This document shows, piece by piece, positions 6,759 to 8,003 of a stretch of DNA of 8,003 nucleotides; the stretch's first letter is position 1, and every line of letters begins with the position of its first letter. Both the position numbers and the translations under genes were made by a program. Under the pieces are notes generated by a model. The model was not told where the DNA came from. It did not search any database and worked only from the letters and a program-made list of their open reading frames with translations. Origin of the DNA: Actinomycetes bacterium (GTDB lineage: Bacteria; Actinomycetota; Acidimicrobiia; Acidimicrobiales; Microtrichaceae). The stretch lies in assembly GCA_023437745.1 (NCBI GenBank), contig JAEZFI010000016.1:1-8003 (forward strand). The letters run 5' to 3'.

Positions 6759-7178
6759 GTGGCGACGTACGACCCGAACCGAACCCGACGAGGCCCCAGC
6801 AGCGATCCTGCGGACGACGACGTCACGCAGGTCGACGCGATCCTCGACCGGACGAGCGACGGTGACATCCCCGCCGTCCCCATCGGGCCCGGTGCCGAGG
6901 TGCCGGCCGCCGTCGTCGCACCGCCCGAGCCCGAGGTCGATCCCGAGCCCGAGGTCGCCCCGGAACCGGAGCCTTCGACGTCACCGGAGCCGGAGCCCGG
7001 GCCCGAACCGCAGCCGGAGCCCGAGGCGCCGCGAGCTGCACCGCCGGCCTCCGGCGTCGTCGACGCGGTGCCCCTCCCGGCGCCCGAGCGCTCGCTGCAG
7101 CGTCTGGCGGTGGTGACCGGCGTGGCCGCGGCGACGGCCGCCGCGATCTGGCTCTTCCGTCGCCGCCGCAACGGCTGA
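6759..7178 (+). CDS. Pro-Glu-repeat protein with one C-terminal membrane segment
   Basis: I do not recognise this 139-residue protein. An acidic, polar N-terminus (1-54, with DPADDDV at 16-22) leads to a run of Pro-Glu dipeptides (55-91), a Pro/Ala linker, one hydrophobic segment (about 116-133, ending in IWLF) and the tail RRRRNG. The start is forced by an in-frame TGA two codons before the GTG, so no N-terminal signal peptide is missing from view. It may be tail-anchored with the acidic part in the cytoplasm. The basic tail instead favours a cytoplasmic C-terminus by the positive-inside rule, so topology is unresolved. No LPxTG motif precedes the hydrophobic segment, which argues against a sortase substrate. 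It sits 32 nt after the ParA-type gene and is probably co-transcribed. A membrane anchor or receptor for that ATPase is a guess from context. Confidence 0.75.
   Translation: MATYDPNRTRRGPSSDPADDDVTQVDAILDRTSDGDIPAVPIGPGAEVPAAVVAPPEPEVDPEPEVAPEPEPSTSPEPEPGPEPQPEPEAPRAAPPASGVVDAVPLPAPERSLQRLAVVTGVAAATAAAIWLFRRRRNG
6921..7031 (+). repeat. Pro-Glu dipeptide repeat tract
   Basis: Codons 55-91 of the small membrane protein consist largely of Pro-Glu units separated by Val-Asp, Val-Ala, Gly or Ser-Thr-Ser. At the DNA level the unit is an imperfect gag-ccc/gag-ccg hexamer with synonymous changes. Such a tract is expected to be an extended, acidic spacer and could vary in length between strains by slippage. 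Confidence 0.8.
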
Positions 7179-7180
7179 CG

Positions 7181-7202
7181 CCCGGCCCGCACCCCGGTCG
7201 GG
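7181..7202 (+). terminator. Weak hairpin just after the Pro-Glu protein gene
   Basis: CCCGGCC (7181-7187) can pair with GGTCGGG (7196-7202), seven pairs including one G-U, around an eight-base loop, two bases after the stop codon. No T-run follows. It might contribute to ending the ParA-type operon transcript, but GC-rich DNA makes such stems by chance. Confidence 0.25.
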
Positions 7203-7264
7203 ACGGCGACGGCTCACCGTGGGTGGTCGGGCCGTGAGCGGACCGACCCGGAGAGCGACACGAA

Positions 7265-7283
7265 GGTGTCATCGAATGACACC
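7265..7283. promoter_or_regulatory. Perfect inverted repeat, 8-bp arms, 3-nt spacer
   Basis: GGTGTCAT (7265-7272) and ATGACACC (7276-7283) are exact reverse complements around CGA. The repeat lies in the 220-nt gap, 115 nt before the ATG of the secreted coiled-coil gene, at the edge of an A/T-richer patch. A symmetric 19-bp site of this form suits a dimeric repressor or activator. A terminator is less likely, since the loop is only three bases and no T-run follows. No known regulator consensus was recognised. Confidence 0.55.
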
Positions 7284-7309
7284 GATGTAGTGCGAGATGC
7301 GGTGCTCTT

Positions 7310-7337
7310 TTGCGATCTGGTGACGACGTGGCAGGAT
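7310..7337 (+). promoter_or_regulatory. Candidate promoter for the secreted coiled-coil gene
   Basis: TTGCGA (7310-7315) matches the -35 consensus at four of six bases. CAGGAT (7332-7337), 16 nt later, matches TATAAT at three of six. Initiation would be near 7344, leaving a leader of about 55 nt that includes the GGAG ribosome site, and would place the inverted repeat at 7265-7283 upstream of the -35. It is plausible by position, but the boxes are weak. Confidence 0.3.
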
Positions 7338-7384
7338 GCGCGCGGCCATCCCCCCGGCACGAACGACCACGGTGGGTGTCGGCC

Positions 7385-7388
7385 GGAG
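7385..7388 (+). promoter_or_regulatory. Shine-Dalgarno GGAG for the secreted coiled-coil gene
   Basis: GGAG lies ten bases before ATG 7399. The spacing is slightly long but acceptable, and it supports the chosen start together with the signal peptide that begins there. Confidence 0.4.
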
Positions 7389-7398
7389 CACCCCATCC

Positions 7399-8003
7399 AT
7401 GTCACCTCGTCGTCACCGATCCGCCACCCGCAGCCAGCGAGTCGTCGCCTGCGCGTTCGTGACGATGATCGGTGTCGGCCTCACGGCCGCCGCTGAGGCA
7501 GCGCCGTCCAGGGTCGCCGAGGCGGAGGCGGGCCTGGCCCGGGCAACCGCCGTGCGGGTCGAGGCGGAGGACCGGTTGGCGGCGCTCGAGGCCGAGCAGC
7601 GGGCGCTCGAGGCGACCATCACCTCCCTGTCGGGCGACTCCGCGACGATCGCCGACGCCCTCGCCGAAGCCCGGGCGCTGGCCCGCATCCGGGCCGTCGA
7701 GGCGTACACGAACAGCGGCAGCGAGGATCAGCTCTCGTCGATGCTCCAGTCGTCGGCGCCGACCGACGCCTCGGTGCGGACCGTCATCCTCACGGCGGGC
7801 GCCCACCAGGCGTCAGACGCCGCAGCGCGCTACGAGACGCTGAAGCAGGAGAACGACCCCGAGCTGGTCGCGCTGGGGGAGAAGATCGACGCGCTTCAGC
7901 GTGAGATCGACAGCACGTGGAGCGACGTGGCCCAGGCGTCAGCGCTCGAGTCCGACGCCGAGCGTGAGCTGACCGAGGCCCGCCGAGCGAGGGACGCCGA
8001 GGA
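7399..8003 (+). CDS. Secreted coiled-coil protein, 5' part only (runs off window)
   Basis: The reading frame is open to the right edge, giving 201 codons without a stop. The N-terminus is basic (MSPRRHRSATRSQR), followed by a hydrophobic stretch (15-31) and a likely signal-peptidase site at AEA-AP (about 34/35). The rest is Ala/Glu/Arg-rich heptads with LEAEQRALE and ALQREID-type segments, a long coiled coil. At 100-127 it has VEAYTN...SAPTDASVR, which matches the AIDAFVN...DPNDALTRR segment in the VanY-type protein of this window, at a similar place in the coiled coil. Such N-terminal modules usually carry a C-terminal cell-wall hydrolase domain (NlpC/P60, M23, VanY or transglycosylase), but that domain would lie beyond 8003, so the activity cannot be named. 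High third-position G/C supports real coding. Confidence 0.85.
   Translation, partial: MSPRRHRSATRSQRVVACAFVTMIGVGLTAAAEAAPSRVAEAEAGLARATAVRVEAEDRLAALEAEQRALEATITSLSGDSATIADALAEARALARIRAVEAYTNSGSEDQLSSMLQSSAPTDASVRTVILTAGAHQASDAAARYETLKQENDPELVALGEKIDALQREIDSTWSDVAQASALESDAERELTEARRARDAE

Noticed and set aside
7212..7239. GCTCAC/GTGAGC inverted repeat with a 16-nt loop
   Set aside because: Six-base arms with a long loop and no T-run are expected by chance in GC-rich DNA.

Overview
This is a high-GC window (roughly 70% G+C by eye) with dense, short-gapped genes and strong G/C bias at third codon positions. An F420-type luciferase-like oxidoreductase, a coiled-coil VanY-type peptidase and leaderless-looking starts (TANNNT hexamers 6-7 nt before ATG) suggest an actinomycete. 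My best guess is the class Acidimicrobiia, but this is inference: no rRNA or lineage marker is present.

Layout from left to right. Bases 1-607 hold no gene I can defend. A membrane-bound diguanylate cyclase (TM-TM-HAMP-GAF-GGDEF plus a proline-rich tail; 608-2734) is followed after 10 nt by an F420-dependent luciferase-like monooxygenase (2745-3602). These converge, across a 16-nt gap and a hairpin that includes both stop codons, on two minus-strand genes: mutM/fpg (5812-4994), then a secreted coiled-coil D,D-carboxypeptidase of the VanY/M15 type (4950-3619). Divergent from mutM, with an 83-nt shared promoter region, are a ParA-type ATPase (5896-6726) and a small Pro-Glu-repeat protein with one C-terminal membrane segment (6759-7178). 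A 220-nt gap carries a perfect inverted repeat. It leads to the 5' part of a secreted coiled-coil protein (7399 to beyond 8003), which runs off the window.

How the genes may work together. The two secreted coiled-coil proteins share a short signature, A-[IV]-[DE]-A-[FY]-x-N followed by P-x-D-A-x2-R. This points to a common N-terminal module used on cell-wall enzymes, so the window has an envelope and cell-wall theme. The ParA ATPase has no ParB beside it; its likely co-transcribed partner is the membrane-anchored Pro-Glu protein, which suggests protein positioning at the membrane rather than plasmid or chromosome partition. MutM (base-excision repair) and the F420 enzyme look like ordinary neighbours with no clear link.

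I found no mobile element, CRISPR array, tRNA or rRNA. The least ordinary parts are the ParA/Pro-Glu membrane protein pair, the inverted repeat at 7265-7283 and the shared coiled-coil module.
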